Shown: in pieces, positions 49,691 through 58,064 of the stretch
How the letters are laid out: every line of letters starts with the position of its first letter
Numbering within the stretch: position 1 is the stretch's first letter
DNA from: Clostridia bacterium
GTDB lineage: Bacteria > Bacillota_A > Clostridia > Christensenellales > Aristaeellaceae
Length of the DNA: 64,000 nt
Direction of reading: 5' to 3'
Assembly (NCBI GenBank): GCA_017399225.1
Contig: JAFQEB010000122.1
Span: forward strand, 22,336-86,335
Position numbers and translations under genes: made by a program
Notes under the pieces: generated by a model
Databases searched by the model: none
What the model was told of the DNA's origin: nothing
What the model saw: only the letters and a program-made list of their open reading frames with translations

Positions 49691-50527
49691 ATGCGTAAAC
49701 TGGTTTCCCTGTTCCTGGCGCTGTGTCTGATGTGCGCGGCGGTGCCTGCGTTTGCTGAAATGCAGGAAGTGAAGATCGGCAGTGTTACCTTCCAAATTCC
49801 TGCCGAACAAGAAGTGGTGAATATGACGGAAACAACCGCGACATACGATGGCCCCTTTGGTACTATCCATCTGGTTGCCTGGACGATTGAGGATGACATG
49901 ATCGAATCACTCATGAAGGCGTGTGAAGAAGTGGGCGAAGAGCTCACATACCATAAGGCTGTCGTTGAGGTGGGCGAGATGTTTGGCGGCGGTTTTGATC
50001 CAACTCATGCAGTAGCGGGATTGGCCGAAGAAGAGCAAATTGGTATGCTGAACGGCATCCCGGTCATGAGCACAAAATGGGGGTTTATGCAGCCGGTAGC
50101 ATTCTATGCTCAAGCCTATCGGGGCATGTACTACTCAGTGTTTGTAACCAGCGAATCCTTGGATAAAAAAATGCTGGAAGAGACCGCTAAAATGATCATG
50201 CTTACCATCCGTCTGGATGACGTCTCCGAGGAGGATATGATTGCTGATCACATGTCTGCCACGGAGGAGATGGAGGCTGCTGCTCCTGAGGCGGACGTGA
50301 CCGCTGATGACCAGGCCGATTCCCAGTCCGACGCCCAGGCTGACTACGTCATCATCACTGCCGACAGCGGCAAGATCCGCACCGAGGCCAGCATCTCCGG
50401 CGGCCTGATCAAGACGGCCTACAAGGGCGAAACCTACGAGCTGATCGAGGAGAGCGGCGACTGGTACGTCATCGACGTGGACGGCCGCACCGGCTACCTC
50501 CACAGCGGCGTAGCAGAGATCCAGTAA
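49691..50527 (+). CDS. Secreted protein with C-terminal SH3-like domain
   Basis: A 278-residue protein with a signal peptide (residues 1-22, AFA-EM). Residues 25-175 are a mixed domain without recognised family, residues 180-215 an acidic Ala/Asp linker, and residues 216-278 a bacterial SH3 domain (GKIRTEASISGGLIKTAYKGETYELIEESGDWYVIDVDGRTGYLHSG). SH3b domains often bind cell wall. The part before about base 50230 is visibly more AT-rich than the SH3-coding part. AGGAGG precedes the ATG. The next gene has the same architecture, so they are paralogues or domain-sharing neighbours. Confidence 0.82.
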   Translation: MRKLVSLFLALCLMCAAVPAFAEMQEVKIGSVTFQIPAEQEVVNMTETTATYDGPFGTIHLVAWTIEDDMIESLMKACEEVGEELTYHKAVVEVGEMFGGGFDPTHAVAGLAEEEQIGMLNGIPVMSTKWGFMQPVAFYAQAYRGMYYSVFVTSESLDKKMLEETAKMIMLTIRLDDVSEEDMIADHMSATEEMEAAAPEADVTADDQADSQSDAQADYVIITADSGKIRTEASISGGLIKTAYKGETYELIEESGDWYVIDVDGRTGYLHSGVAEIQ

Positions 50528-50537
50528 GGGAAGGTGA

Positions 50538-50577
50538 GTCCCCGGCAGCACTGCTGCCGGGGACTTTCTCATGCCTG
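50538..50577 (+). terminator. Hairpin terminator, copy 1 of a 40-bp repeat
   Basis: GTCCCCGGCAGCA pairs with TGCTGCCGGGGAC, followed by TTTCTC. The 40 bases are repeated identically at 51525-51564 after the next gene. Confidence 0.85.
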
Positions 50578-50670
50578 TAAAATCCACAATTTCCCTCTGA
50601 TGAAGGCAGGAGTTATGAGGGTAAAAGACGAATTAGTATCAATATCAGCAATTATGAGGAGGTTTTCCCA

Positions 50671-51519
50671 ATGCGCAGAATGCTTATGCTGCTTGTGGCG
50701 GTGCTTATGCTGTTCAGCGTGCTGCCTGCCGCGGCAGAAACAAACGTAACTCTGGTGGAGACAAAGCATTATGATTTTGTTCTGGCGCCTATCTACTTTG
50801 ACAGGTATTATACGACGGAATACTCCTGGCGGGTTACGCCGGATATGGAGCAGCCGGATTCAGAAATCAGCTTTGTGTCGGTGATCGGAAACGGCAAAGT
50901 TGATATGTGGGGTTATCTGATGACCATTGCGACCGATGCAGACAGCGCGGATCAGATGAAGGGCTATCAGACCATGATGGATTCCCGCTTCAAGTATACG
51001 GTTGTCGAGAATGGGATCGCTGCAGATGCGCTTGCACCCGAAAAGATCGATTTGGGTATGGCAGATGGCGGACAGGTTGTGATTGCCTGTGCCGATAATG
51101 CGGCCGGGCAGCCGACGTTGGTCTGCACCCATGCCGGGGACGGGCGTGTGTTTGGCCTTGTGCTGCACACCATGGCTATGGATGTGGAAGAACCCATGCT
51201 CGATCTGATCAAGCTGATTGCCATTTCTGCGTGTCCTGCGGACATGAATGAGGAGGAACAGCAGGCGTGGTGGAAGGAGCATAAGCTGAATGGTGAAGAA
51301 CCGCTGCCTTATGTAGAACCTGTGCCGCTGGTGGCTATTACAGCGGACAGAGTCACCATCCGCACGGCGCCGGATATTTCGGCAGACAAGATACAGTTTG
51401 CATATAAGGATGAGACCTATAAGCATATCAGAGACCAAGGCGACTTCTATGTTATTGATGTGGAAGGCAGGGAAGGTTACGTTCATCAGGGTGTTTGCGA
51501 GTTCATTCCTGTTGAGTAA
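50671..51519 (+). CDS. Secreted protein with C-terminal SH3-like domain
   Basis: A 282-residue protein with a signal peptide (residues 1-22, PAAA-ET), a middle domain of about 170 residues, and an SH3-like domain at about 220-280 (DRVTIRTAPDISADKIQFAYKDETYKHIRDQGDFYVIDVEGREGYVHQG). The order matches the preceding gene, but the middle domain is divergent. The gene as a whole is AT-richer than the genomic average of this window. GAGGAGG precedes the ATG. Function unknown; wall association is inferred from SH3. Confidence 0.8.
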   Translation: MRRMLMLLVAVLMLFSVLPAAAETNVTLVETKHYDFVLAPIYFDRYYTTEYSWRVTPDMEQPDSEISFVSVIGNGKVDMWGYLMTIATDADSADQMKGYQTMMDSRFKYTVVENGIAADALAPEKIDLGMADGGQVVIACADNAAGQPTLVCTHAGDGRVFGLVLHTMAMDVEEPMLDLIKLIAISACPADMNEEEQQAWWKEHKLNGEEPLPYVEPVPLVAITADRVTIRTAPDISADKIQFAYKDETYKHIRDQGDFYVIDVEGREGYVHQGVCEFIPVE

Positions 51520-51524
51520 GGTTC

Positions 51525-51564
51525 GTCCCCGGCAGCACTGCTGCCGGGGACTTTCTCATGCCTG
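51525..51564 (+). terminator. Hairpin terminator, copy 2 of a 40-bp repeat
   Basis: Identical to 50538-50577. It overlaps the 3' end of the convergent yfcE gene (stop at 51556-51558). Confidence 0.85.
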
Positions 51565-52098
51565 ATATTCCATATGGCACACGCCATCGAAGTCGATCCA
51601 GCGGAAGCACCCGTCTTCCAGCGTCATGCAGCCATGCCAGCTGTTTTCCTTGGGGATGGAAACGCTGCCGGGGTTGAGGATGGTCACATCCTCGCGGCGC
51701 TCGCACAGGGGCACATGGGTGTGGCCGTGCAGGAGGATGTCGCCCGGCGTCAACGGCGGCAGGTGCGCGCCATGGTAGATGTGCCCGTGGGTGCAGTAGA
51801 CGAGGCGATCGCCAACGGGGAGCACCGCATAATCCGCCAGGATGGGGAAGGGCAGCACCATCTGATCCACCTCGGTGTCGCAGTTGCCGCGCACGCACAG
51901 GATGCGATCCTTCAGCGGACTCAGCAGCGCGATGACCTCCTTGGGGGCGTATTCGCAGGGCAGATCATTGCGGGGGCCGTGGTAGAGGATATCCCCCAGC
52001 AGCAGGAGCCGATCGGCTTTCTCGCGGGCAAAGGTATCCAGCAGGAGGCGGGTATAGTGGGCAGAACCGTGCAGGTCAGAGGCAATGAGCCATTTCAT
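51556..52098 (-). CDS. yfcE: YfcE-type metallophosphodiesterase
   Basis: A 180-residue calcineurin-like phosphodiesterase. Metal and catalytic motifs are SDLHGS (residues 7-12), LLGDILYHGPRN, GNCD, THGHIYHG and GHTHVP, in canonical order. YfcE hydrolyses phosphodiesters such as bis-pNPP in the presence of Mn; the natural substrate is unknown. The family opening MKWLIASDLHGS fixes the start. Its 3' end runs into the repeated hairpin shared by the SH3 genes. Confidence 0.93.
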   Translation of the reverse strand: MKWLIASDLHGSAHYTRLLLDTFAREKADRLLLLGDILYHGPRNDLPCEYAPKEVIALLSPLKDRILCVRGNCDTEVDQMVLPFPILADYAVLPVGDRLVYCTHGHIYHGAHLPPLTPGDILLHGHTHVPLCERREDVTILNPGSVSIPKENSWHGCMTLEDGCFRWIDFDGVCHMEYQA

Positions 52099-52172
52099 GT
52101 GTCATCATCCTTTCGGAGCGGCTGTGCGGCATATCAGAGAAAGCCGCGGGAGGGGGAGGCTTTGACCGTGGA

Positions 52173-54239
52173 TCACTGGAATGCCTCTGCCAGCATGTTG
52201 AGGAAGGCTTCGGCCTCAACGGGCACTGCATCCGCAGGCAGCGTGAGCGGCGCGGGCTGCGCATTGAGCTCCAGCACGGGGCCGGCTACCAGCTCGCCGT
52301 CCATCACGGCGTAGAGGGTCGCGTTCAGCACCGTTTCGCCGTCGGTGAGGATCAGCTTGTAGGCCGGCGTTCCGTTGACTGCCAGCACGTAGACGAGCTG
52401 ATCATCGCGCTCTGCTTCCTCTGCGTACAGCCGGTATTCGTCATCCAGGCGCAGGGTCAGGCCGTCCTCGTCAGCCTGGAGGTGCAGGCCGGAATCCTCC
52501 AGGCCCTCCAGGTAGGCGGTCAGCAGCTCGTCCATGTCGTTATAGGTCAGGGCAAAGCTGGCGGCGTCAAAGCGGCGCAGGCTGTCGAAGAGATAACCGG
52601 TCAGCGTCATGCCGTCATCGAGTTCAGTGTAGTCAAAGCCAAAGAGGGAGGTATCCAGGTTGATGTTCTCCTCGTCGAAATGGGCGTCTGCAAAGAATTC
52701 GGGCGTGTACAGGGAGAGGTGGTATACGTAGTTTTCATCCTCGTGGAAGCGCAGGTTGACGGGGCCGACCTTCAGCTCCATGTACTGCTCCTCATCGGAG
52801 AATCCCGCGCGGATCGCGTTGGTGTCGGTGGTCAGATGCCACTCCAGATCGTAGTCCTCCGCGTAGCTCAGGCTGATCGTGCGGAACAGGCCCAGGATCA
52901 TGTCGCTGCTGTTCAGGGTCAGCGTCAGCGCATCGTCCGCATAGCTGTAGCTGAAGGTGGAATACCAGGGGAGATACCGATCCTCATGGGCAAGGGTAAA
53001 GGTGCCGAAGACGTCGCGGGAATTGTGGGTGCTGCCGGTCAGCGTATAGTTGCCCAGATAACCGCTGAAGGACGCAGTCCGGGTGCGGAGATTCTCCCTG
53101 ATCTCCAGCTTGCCGGTGACTGCGGGCAGCCGGATCAGGTTCTCCTCGAAGGCGGAGACCAGCATGTCGGTGGTGAGCTGCCGGGCCAGATCGGCGTCAG
53201 CAAGCGCGATCCATGTGCGGTACTTGTCCAGCAGGCGATTGATCACGTTTGCGTTGGTGCGCAGATAGTCTGCCATGCCGGTGTTGAGGTCATGCGCCAG
53301 CACAGCCGTATCCAGTGTGAAGGTCGTTGCGTATACACGGTCGCCCAGGGCGTCGCTGAGGTCTTCCTGGGTGCAGCTGAAGGCCTCCGGGGAGATCTGG
53401 GCAAGGGCGTGGCTGAGCATATCCGCGATAAAGGTAAAATCGCGGGAGTTGAACTCGTAAAGCGTGCCGTCGGGGGCGGTAAAGGTGAAGGCCAGCGCAT
53501 CGTTGCCGGCAGTGAGGAGCAGCGTTGCCTCGCCCAGGCTGCAGGAGAGCATGAGCTGGCCGCCCAGGATACGCGCCTGGAGCTGACAGGTCAGCTGGGT
53601 ATCCAGCTCGTCGAGGCCCAGCTCGGGCCATGCCTCAGCCAGCTGAGCAGCGGTGACCCGCTCGCCGAACAGATAGGGGCTATACTTGGCCAGCAGGGCG
53701 TCGGCGATTTCGGCGTGCTTCGCCAGCACCTGCGGCACGATGGTGTGCAGCTCGTCGCCCAGGCGATCCACATCCGCATGTAGCACCAGGCCGCCGCCCA
53801 GGAACGTCATGCTGAAGGCTTGGCGGGGAAGCTGATCGATGGTCTCCTGCAAGAGCGTCAGCAGGGCGAGGAGATCCTCCTCCGTTGGGGTAGGGATGCT
53901 GGGAGCGCTGCTCATCAGCAGTGCCATCAGCTCCCGCAGGGAAGCTGCATATACGGCGTCGCCGTTTTGCAGATAAACCGTGGTGTCGGTAGCGATGACC
54001 TTCACCGCATCAGCCTCATGGAGGCCTTCCTCGGCGGAATGATCGCAGGGGGCGTCAAATGTCAGGTAATAGACCGGCTCGCCGGTTGCCGCATTGCCCC
54101 AGCCGAGGCTGTAGACAGGGCCATCGGGGATCCGCAGGGTCATGGAGAGCGGGGGCTGCTCCTCGGCCTGCGCCAGCGGGCAGCAGAAAAGCAGCATGGC
54201 AAGCAGCACGGCAAATAGCCTGGCAGTGAACGTACGCAT
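52173..54239 (-). CDS. Large secreted orphan protein
   Basis: A 688-residue protein with a signal peptide (residues 1-25, LAQA-EE) and no lipobox or membrane anchor. The mature part is acidic. The second half has repeated amphipathic strands (LTGSTHNSRDVFGTFTLAHEDRYLPWYSTFSYSYADDALTLTLNSSDM in style), suggesting a large beta structure such as a lipocalin- or LolA-like fold, but no family was recognised. GGAGGG and a sigma-A promoter lie upstream. It appears monocistronic. Confidence 0.75.
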   Translation of the reverse strand: MRTFTARLFAVLLAMLLFCCPLAQAEEQPPLSMTLRIPDGPVYSLGWGNAATGEPVYYLTFDAPCDHSAEEGLHEADAVKVIATDTTVYLQNGDAVYAASLRELMALLMSSAPSIPTPTEEDLLALLTLLQETIDQLPRQAFSMTFLGGGLVLHADVDRLGDELHTIVPQVLAKHAEIADALLAKYSPYLFGERVTAAQLAEAWPELGLDELDTQLTCQLQARILGGQLMLSCSLGEATLLLTAGNDALAFTFTAPDGTLYEFNSRDFTFIADMLSHALAQISPEAFSCTQEDLSDALGDRVYATTFTLDTAVLAHDLNTGMADYLRTNANVINRLLDKYRTWIALADADLARQLTTDMLVSAFEENLIRLPAVTGKLEIRENLRTRTASFSGYLGNYTLTGSTHNSRDVFGTFTLAHEDRYLPWYSTFSYSYADDALTLTLNSSDMILGLFRTISLSYAEDYDLEWHLTTDTNAIRAGFSDEEQYMELKVGPVNLRFHEDENYVYHLSLYTPEFFADAHFDEENINLDTSLFGFDYTELDDGMTLTGYLFDSLRRFDAASFALTYNDMDELLTAYLEGLEDSGLHLQADEDGLTLRLDDEYRLYAEEAERDDQLVYVLAVNGTPAYKLILTDGETVLNATLYAVMDGELVAGPVLELNAQPAPLTLPADAVPVEAEAFLNMLAEAFQ

Positions 54240-54269
54240 ATGAAACCCTCCTTTTCAGTCCATGACCAC

Positions 54270-54298
54270 ATTATACCATTGTATCCCAGGCTGCGCAA
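54270..54298 (-). promoter_or_regulatory. Sigma-A promoter for the large secreted protein
   Basis: On the minus strand TTGCGC (54293-54298) and TATAAT (54270-54275) with a 17-bp spacer. Confidence 0.72.
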
Positions 54299-54334
54299 GG
54301 ACGGAAATGCACAGAAAAAGGCGCCCCAATCACA

Positions 54335-54370
54335 GAAAAAAGCCGCCCCTCTGTGCGGGAGGGGACGGCT
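54335..54370 (-). terminator. Terminator of the ribosomal alpha operon
   Basis: On the minus strand AGCCGTCCCCT pairs with AGGGGCGGCT around CCCGCACAG, followed by TTTTTT. Confidence 0.88.
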
Positions 54371-54464
54371 GTGTGCTTTGATGCTTTGCTTTTGATGTGT
54401 GCAGGTGTAAACGTAACGATGATGCCCGGTGGGCGATCAATGGATCCTATTCAGGTGCGGCTGA

Positions 54465-54956
54465 TTACAGGATCTCCAGGATGACCATCTCGGCAGCGTC
54501 GCCGCGACGGGGTCCCAGCTTGTAGATGCGGGTGTAGCCGCCCTTACGATCCTGGTGCTTACGGCCGATCTCGAACAGCTTCTCGATCACGGGGTACTTC
54601 ACGTCCTTGGTGCGGGCGCGGTACTCAGCCTTATTCTCGTCAGCCAGCTTCTCCTCAGGCATGTTGTAGAGGTAGGCCAGCATCATACGACGAGCGTGCA
54701 GCTTGGAGGGAGCGTCGTTCTTGACGGTCTCGGTCACCAGCTGACCCTTGTCGTTGTGGAATTCCTTGGTCACTTCGACGGTGTTGTCGCATTCCTTGGC
54801 AGCCAGAGTGATCAGGCGCTCGGCAACGCGGCGGACTTCCTTGGCCTTGGCTTCGGTCGTCTCGATCTTACCGTACTTAATCAGATTGGTCGTCAGGCCA
54901 CGCAGCAGCGCCTTGCGCTGATCGGCCGTGCGACCCAGTTTGCGCTGGTAAGCCAT
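54465..54956 (-). CDS. rplQ: 50S ribosomal protein L17
   Basis: A 163-residue L17. The family core is clear: YQRKLGRTADQRKALLRGLTTNLIKYGKIETTEAKAKEVRRVAERLI, and the end YTRIYKLGPRRGDAAEMVILEIL. Compared with the usual 115-130 residues there is an insert of about 40 (residues about 65-110, ECDNTVEVTKEFHNDKGQL onward) between the two conserved parts. It is the last gene of the alpha operon, and a strong terminator follows. Confidence 0.97.
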   Translation of the reverse strand: MAYQRKLGRTADQRKALLRGLTTNLIKYGKIETTEAKAKEVRRVAERLITLAAKECDNTVEVTKEFHNDKGQLVTETVKNDAPSKLHARRMMLAYLYNMPEEKLADENKAEYRARTKDVKYPVIEKLFEIGRKHQDRKGGYTRIYKLGPRRGDAAEMVILEIL

Positions 54957-55023
54957 GGGGTATTTCCTCCTATCATGGGTGGGCGGCAGGGGCTGCCAGC
55001 CTCTGCACTTTTAACGCCCCGTC

Positions 55024-55977
55024 TTATTCATCATTCGGTCGCAGGGCGAGGCCCAGCTCCTGCAGCTTCTGCTCGACTTCTTCCAGAGACTTGCGGCCCA
55101 GGTTGCGGACCTTCATCATGTCCTCCTGGTTGCGCTGAACCAGCTCAGCCACGCTGTTGATGCCCGCGCGCTTCAGACAGTTGTAAGCACGGACGGACAG
55201 CTCCAGCTCCTCGATGGTCATCTCCAGGACCTTGCCCTTGTTGTCCTCTTCAGGCTGCACCATGTTCACGGGCATCACCTGATCGGTGAGGCTCACGAAC
55301 TGGGTCAGGTGCTCGGACAGGATCTTCGCGGCGCAGCTGATGGCCTCTTCGGGCTTCAGGGTGCCGTTGGTCCACACCTCCAGGGTCAGGCGGTCGAAGT
55401 CGTTGGACTGGCCGACGCGCTTGTCTTCCACGGTGTAGTTCACCTTGTGGATGGGGGTGAAGATGGAGTCCATGGGGATGACGCCGATGGGCATCGTGAT
55501 GTCACGGGCCTTGTTCTTGTCCGCGCTGACGTAGCCGCGGCCGCGCTCCAGGCGCAGCGTCATCTGCAGATGCGCGTCCTCGTTCAGCGTAGCGATGTGC
55601 ATATCGGGATTGATGATCTCGATCTCATCATCGATCTTGATGTCGGCAGCGGTCAGCTCACAGGGGCCGATCTTGTCGACAATCACGGACTTGGGGCCGT
55701 CAGTATACATCTTGACAGCCAGACCCTTCAGGTTCAGGATGATCTCAGTCACGTCCTCCTTCACGCCGGGGACGGTGGAGAACTCATGCTGCACGCCCTC
55801 GATATGCACCGAGGACACAGCCGCGCCAGGCAGAGAAGACAGCAGGACGCGGCGGAGAGAGTTGCCCAGGGTGTGACCAAAGCCACGCTCCAGCGGCTCG
55901 ACGACAAACTTGCCGTACTTGCCGTTTTCGCCAACTTCGACACACTCGACCTTTGCCTTTTCGATTTCTACGGCCAT
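55024..55977 (-). CDS. rpoA: RNA polymerase alpha subunit
   Basis: A 317-residue alpha subunit. The N-terminal dimerisation domain holds [28 protein letters not shown] and [13 protein letters not shown]; the C-terminal domain (about 245-315) holds [22 protein letters not shown] and [14 protein letters not shown], the promoter- and activator-contacting part. Length is typical of Clostridia. GGAGGG precedes the ATG. It lies between rpsD and rplQ, the normal clostridial order. Confidence 0.98.
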   Translation of the reverse strand: MAVEIEKAKVECVEVGENGKYGKFVVEPLERGFGHTLGNSLRRVLLSSLPGAAVSSVHIEGVQHEFSTVPGVKEDVTEIILNLKGLAVKMYTDGPKSVIVDKIGPCELTAADIKIDDEIEIINPDMHIATLNEDAHLQMTLRLERGRGYVSADKNKARDITMPIGVIPMDSIFTPIHKVNYTVEDKRVGQSNDFDRLTLEVWTNGTLKPEEAISCAAKILSEHLTQFVSLTDQVMPVNMVQPEEDNKGKVLEMTIEELELSVRAYNCLKRAGINSVAELVQRNQEDMMKVRNLGRKSLEEVEQKLQELGLALRPNDE

Positions 55978-56069
55978 TTTTGATACCCTCCTTGCTCAGG
56001 TTCGGAGTGAAGGGATGTTCTTGCGGGAGAGGGGATGCTTCCTCGCCCATCCTCCCGCAACACCCTTCA

Positions 56070-56666
56070 TTAACGGGAGTAGAACTCGACGATCATGCTC
56101 ATCTGAGGCTCGAAGTCGACGTCCTCGCGGGCGGGGAGCGCAACGACCTTGCCGGTCAGATTGGGGGCGTCAAAGGTCAGCCACTTGGGGGTCACAACAG
56201 AGGTGCCCTCGCGCAGGCCCTTGAACAGCTCGGACTCAGCGCTCTTCTGGCGCAGGGTGATAACGTCGCCCACCTTCACGGAGTAGGAGGGGATGTCCAC
56301 CTTCTGGCCATTGACGCGGATGTGGCCGTGCACCACGATCTGACGGGCGGCACGACGGGTCTTGCCCAGGCCCAGGCGGTACACGACGTTGTCCAGGCGC
56401 TGCTCCAGCAGCTGCAGCATGTTGTCGCCGGTGATGCCCTTCATGTTGGTGGCCTTGGTGTAGTACTTCTCGAACTGCTTCTCCAGCACGCCGTAGATGA
56501 ACTTCACCTTCTGCTTTTCCTTCAGCTGGGCGCCGTACTGGGAGACCTTCTTGCGGCGGTTGCCGCCGGGGTTACGGGTAGACTTCTTATTGCCATAGCC
56601 CATGGTAGCAGGGGAAATGTCGAAAGAGCGGCACTTCCGAGCAACGGGCTGCTTGTTGATAGCCAT
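56070..56666 (-). CDS. rpsD: 30S ribosomal protein S4
   Basis: A 198-residue S4, a primary 16S rRNA binder. The S4 RNA-binding domain is seen in LEQRLDNVVYRLGLGKTRRAARQIVVHGHIRVNGQKVDIPSYSV, and the C-terminus VDFEPQMSMIVEFYSR is typical. The N-terminus (NKQPVARKCRSF) contains only one Cys, so the zinc-finger form is absent. It sits inside the alpha operon, unlike B. subtilis where rpsD is separate. Confidence 0.97.
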   Translation of the reverse strand: MAINKQPVARKCRSFDISPATMGYGNKKSTRNPGGNRRKKVSQYGAQLKEKQKVKFIYGVLEKQFEKYYTKATNMKGITGDNMLQLLEQRLDNVVYRLGLGKTRRAARQIVVHGHIRVNGQKVDIPSYSVKVGDVITLRQKSAESELFKGLREGTSVVTPKWLTFDAPNLTGKVVALPAREDVDFEPQMSMIVEFYSR

Positions 56667-56691
56667 GTTTCAATGTCCTCCTTCGTTCTGC

Positions 56692-57096
56692 TTACACGCG
56701 ACGGCGCTTGGGCGGACGGCAGCCATTGTGGGGGATGGGCGTCACGTCCTTGATCATGCTCACATCCAGACCGGCGGCCTGCAGGGAGCGGATCGCAGCC
56801 TCACGGCCGGAGCCGGGGCCCTTGACATACACTTCGACCGTCTTCAGGCCGTACTCCATCGCGGCCTTGGCAGCGGTCTCAGCAGCGGTCTGCGCAGCGA
56901 AGGGGGTAGACTTCTTGCTGCCACGGAAGCCCAGGCCGCCAGCGGAGGCCCAGGACAGGGCGTTGCCCTGAGTGTCAGTGATGGTGACGATGGTATTGTT
57001 GAAAGAAGAGGAGATGTGCGCAGCGCCGCGCTCGACAAGCTTGCGCTCCTTGCGCTTGCGGACAACCTTCTTGAGGTTCTTGGACTTAGGAGCCAT
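56692..57096 (-). CDS. rpsK: 30S ribosomal protein S11
   Basis: A 134-residue S11 with the family core [44 protein letters not shown] and the conserved end [19 protein letters not shown]. It forms part of the 30S platform near the mRNA exit. GGAGGG precedes the ATG. Position between rpsM and rpsD is canonical for Clostridia. Confidence 0.97.
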   Translation of the reverse strand: MAPKSKNLKKVVRKRKERKLVERGAAHISSSFNNTIVTITDTQGNALSWASAGGLGFRGSKKSTPFAAQTAAETAAKAAMEYGLKTVEVYVKGPGSGREAAIRSLQAAGLDVSMIKDVTPIPHNGCRPPKRRRV

Positions 57097-57133
57097 TGTT
57101 AAATCCCTCCGTTAATTCTGCGGGCTCAGCAAA

Positions 57134-57511
57134 TTACTTGCCGGCCTTCTTCTTACCGGCAATGGTCTTCGCGGGACCCTTGCGAGTACGGGCGTTGTTC
57201 TTGGTGTTCTGACCGCGGACGGGCAGACCACGGCGATGACGAACGCCACGGTAGCAGCCGATCTCCATCAGGCGCTTGATGTTCAGCGCCACTTCACGAC
57301 GGAGGTCACCTTCGACCTTCAGGTTGTGCTCGATGTAATCGCGCAGCTTGCTGATGTCGGTCTCGGAGAGATCCTTCACGCGAGTGTCGGGGTTGATGCC
57401 CACTTCTGCCAGCATCTTCTGAGAGGTCTTCAGACCGATGCCGTAGATGTAGGTCAGGCCGTACTCCACTCGCTTTTCACGGGGCAGGTCCACACCTGAA
57501 ATGCGTGCCAT
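57134..57511 (-). CDS. rpsM: 30S ribosomal protein S13
   Basis: A 125-residue S13: [69 protein letters not shown], and a basic Lys-rich tail. It contacts the P-site tRNA and L5 (bridge B1b). GGAGGTG precedes the ATG. It is the first gene of this operon; rpmJ and infA, which normally come just before, are absent and a long leader is found instead. Confidence 0.97.
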   Translation of the reverse strand: MARISGVDLPREKRVEYGLTYIYGIGLKTSQKMLAEVGINPDTRVKDLSETDISKLRDYIEHNLKVEGDLRREVALNIKRLMEIGCYRGVRHRRGLPVRGQNTKNNARTRKGPAKTIAGKKKAGK

Positions 57512-57871
57512 GTGTTAATTGCACCTCCAAATTTTTGGCCTCACCGGTCTCCCGGTGCGGGCTTCCTTGCGGCTTGGCGCCGCGTAATGTGTTCATGCCG
57601 GATTTCTCCCGCATGATGAAGCAGCGGACTGGGTATGCGCGATCTGGAGCAACCCACTCCAGAGGGACGTAACTTTCGTCCGCACCCTCGGTGCCGTCGC
57701 CTGGTGAAAGCAGGCGCACAGCAACGCCGTCCCCCCGCATGTTGGAAGGCTGCGAACGGACAGCGTTTCATGTCAGCAGCTTAGAAGACGTAAACCCATT
57801 TGGTGGAACATGTGCTGATTTTCATCTGCACATGCAGCCGCCCACCGGCCGGGCCAGTTGCTAACCAGCTA

Positions 57872-57900
57872 ATTTTATCATGAACCAATACAAATTGCAA
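57872..57900 (-). promoter_or_regulatory. Sigma-A promoter of the alpha operon
   Basis: On the minus strand TTGCAA (57895-57900), 17-bp spacer, TAAAAT (57872-57877). Confidence 0.7.
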
Positions 57901-58000
57901 GCACTTTCAAAGAAAAAGTCCCCGGGCGGACGAAAGAAAGAATGGAGAAAATGTGGAGAGAAAATTGTGCAAACTGAACAAACGGGCGCGGCGGTTTGCC

Positions 58001-58030
58001 TTGTCAAACCGGAGGGCGATGTGATACAAT
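58001..58030 (+). promoter_or_regulatory. Promoter for the CCA-adding enzyme gene
   Basis: TTGTCA (58001-58006) and TACAAT (58025-58030) with an 18-bp spacer. Confidence 0.65.
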
Positions 58031-58064
58031 AAGCCTGTATGATGTGTACGAGAGGAGAAGGGGA

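Larger units (their letters stand above)
57512..58064. other. 553-bp divergent region with a long alpha-operon leader
   Basis: From the rpsM start to the cca start no gene is supported. The minus-strand promoter at 57872-57900 would give an untranslated leader of about 350 nt before rpsM. The leader has several local dyads, for example CTCCAG/CTGGAG (57645-57663), GGACG/CGTCC (57667-57682), GCCTGC/CAGGC near 57700-57715 and CATGTGC/GCACATG (57808-57835). The cca promoter lies at 58001-58030. Minus-strand frames in the leader are Arg-rich, without ribosome binding sites. Confidence 0.7.

Noticed and set aside
49691..51519. Insertion sequence or phage origin of the AT-richer patch
   Set aside because: No transposase, integrase or target duplication is visible; only a composition shift and a duplicated terminator support transfer.
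57541..57771. Possible rpmJ or other small gene upstream of rpsM
   Set aside because: The minus-strand translations do not resemble L36 (no basic C-x2-C...H pattern) and have no ribosome binding site; treated as leader RNA.
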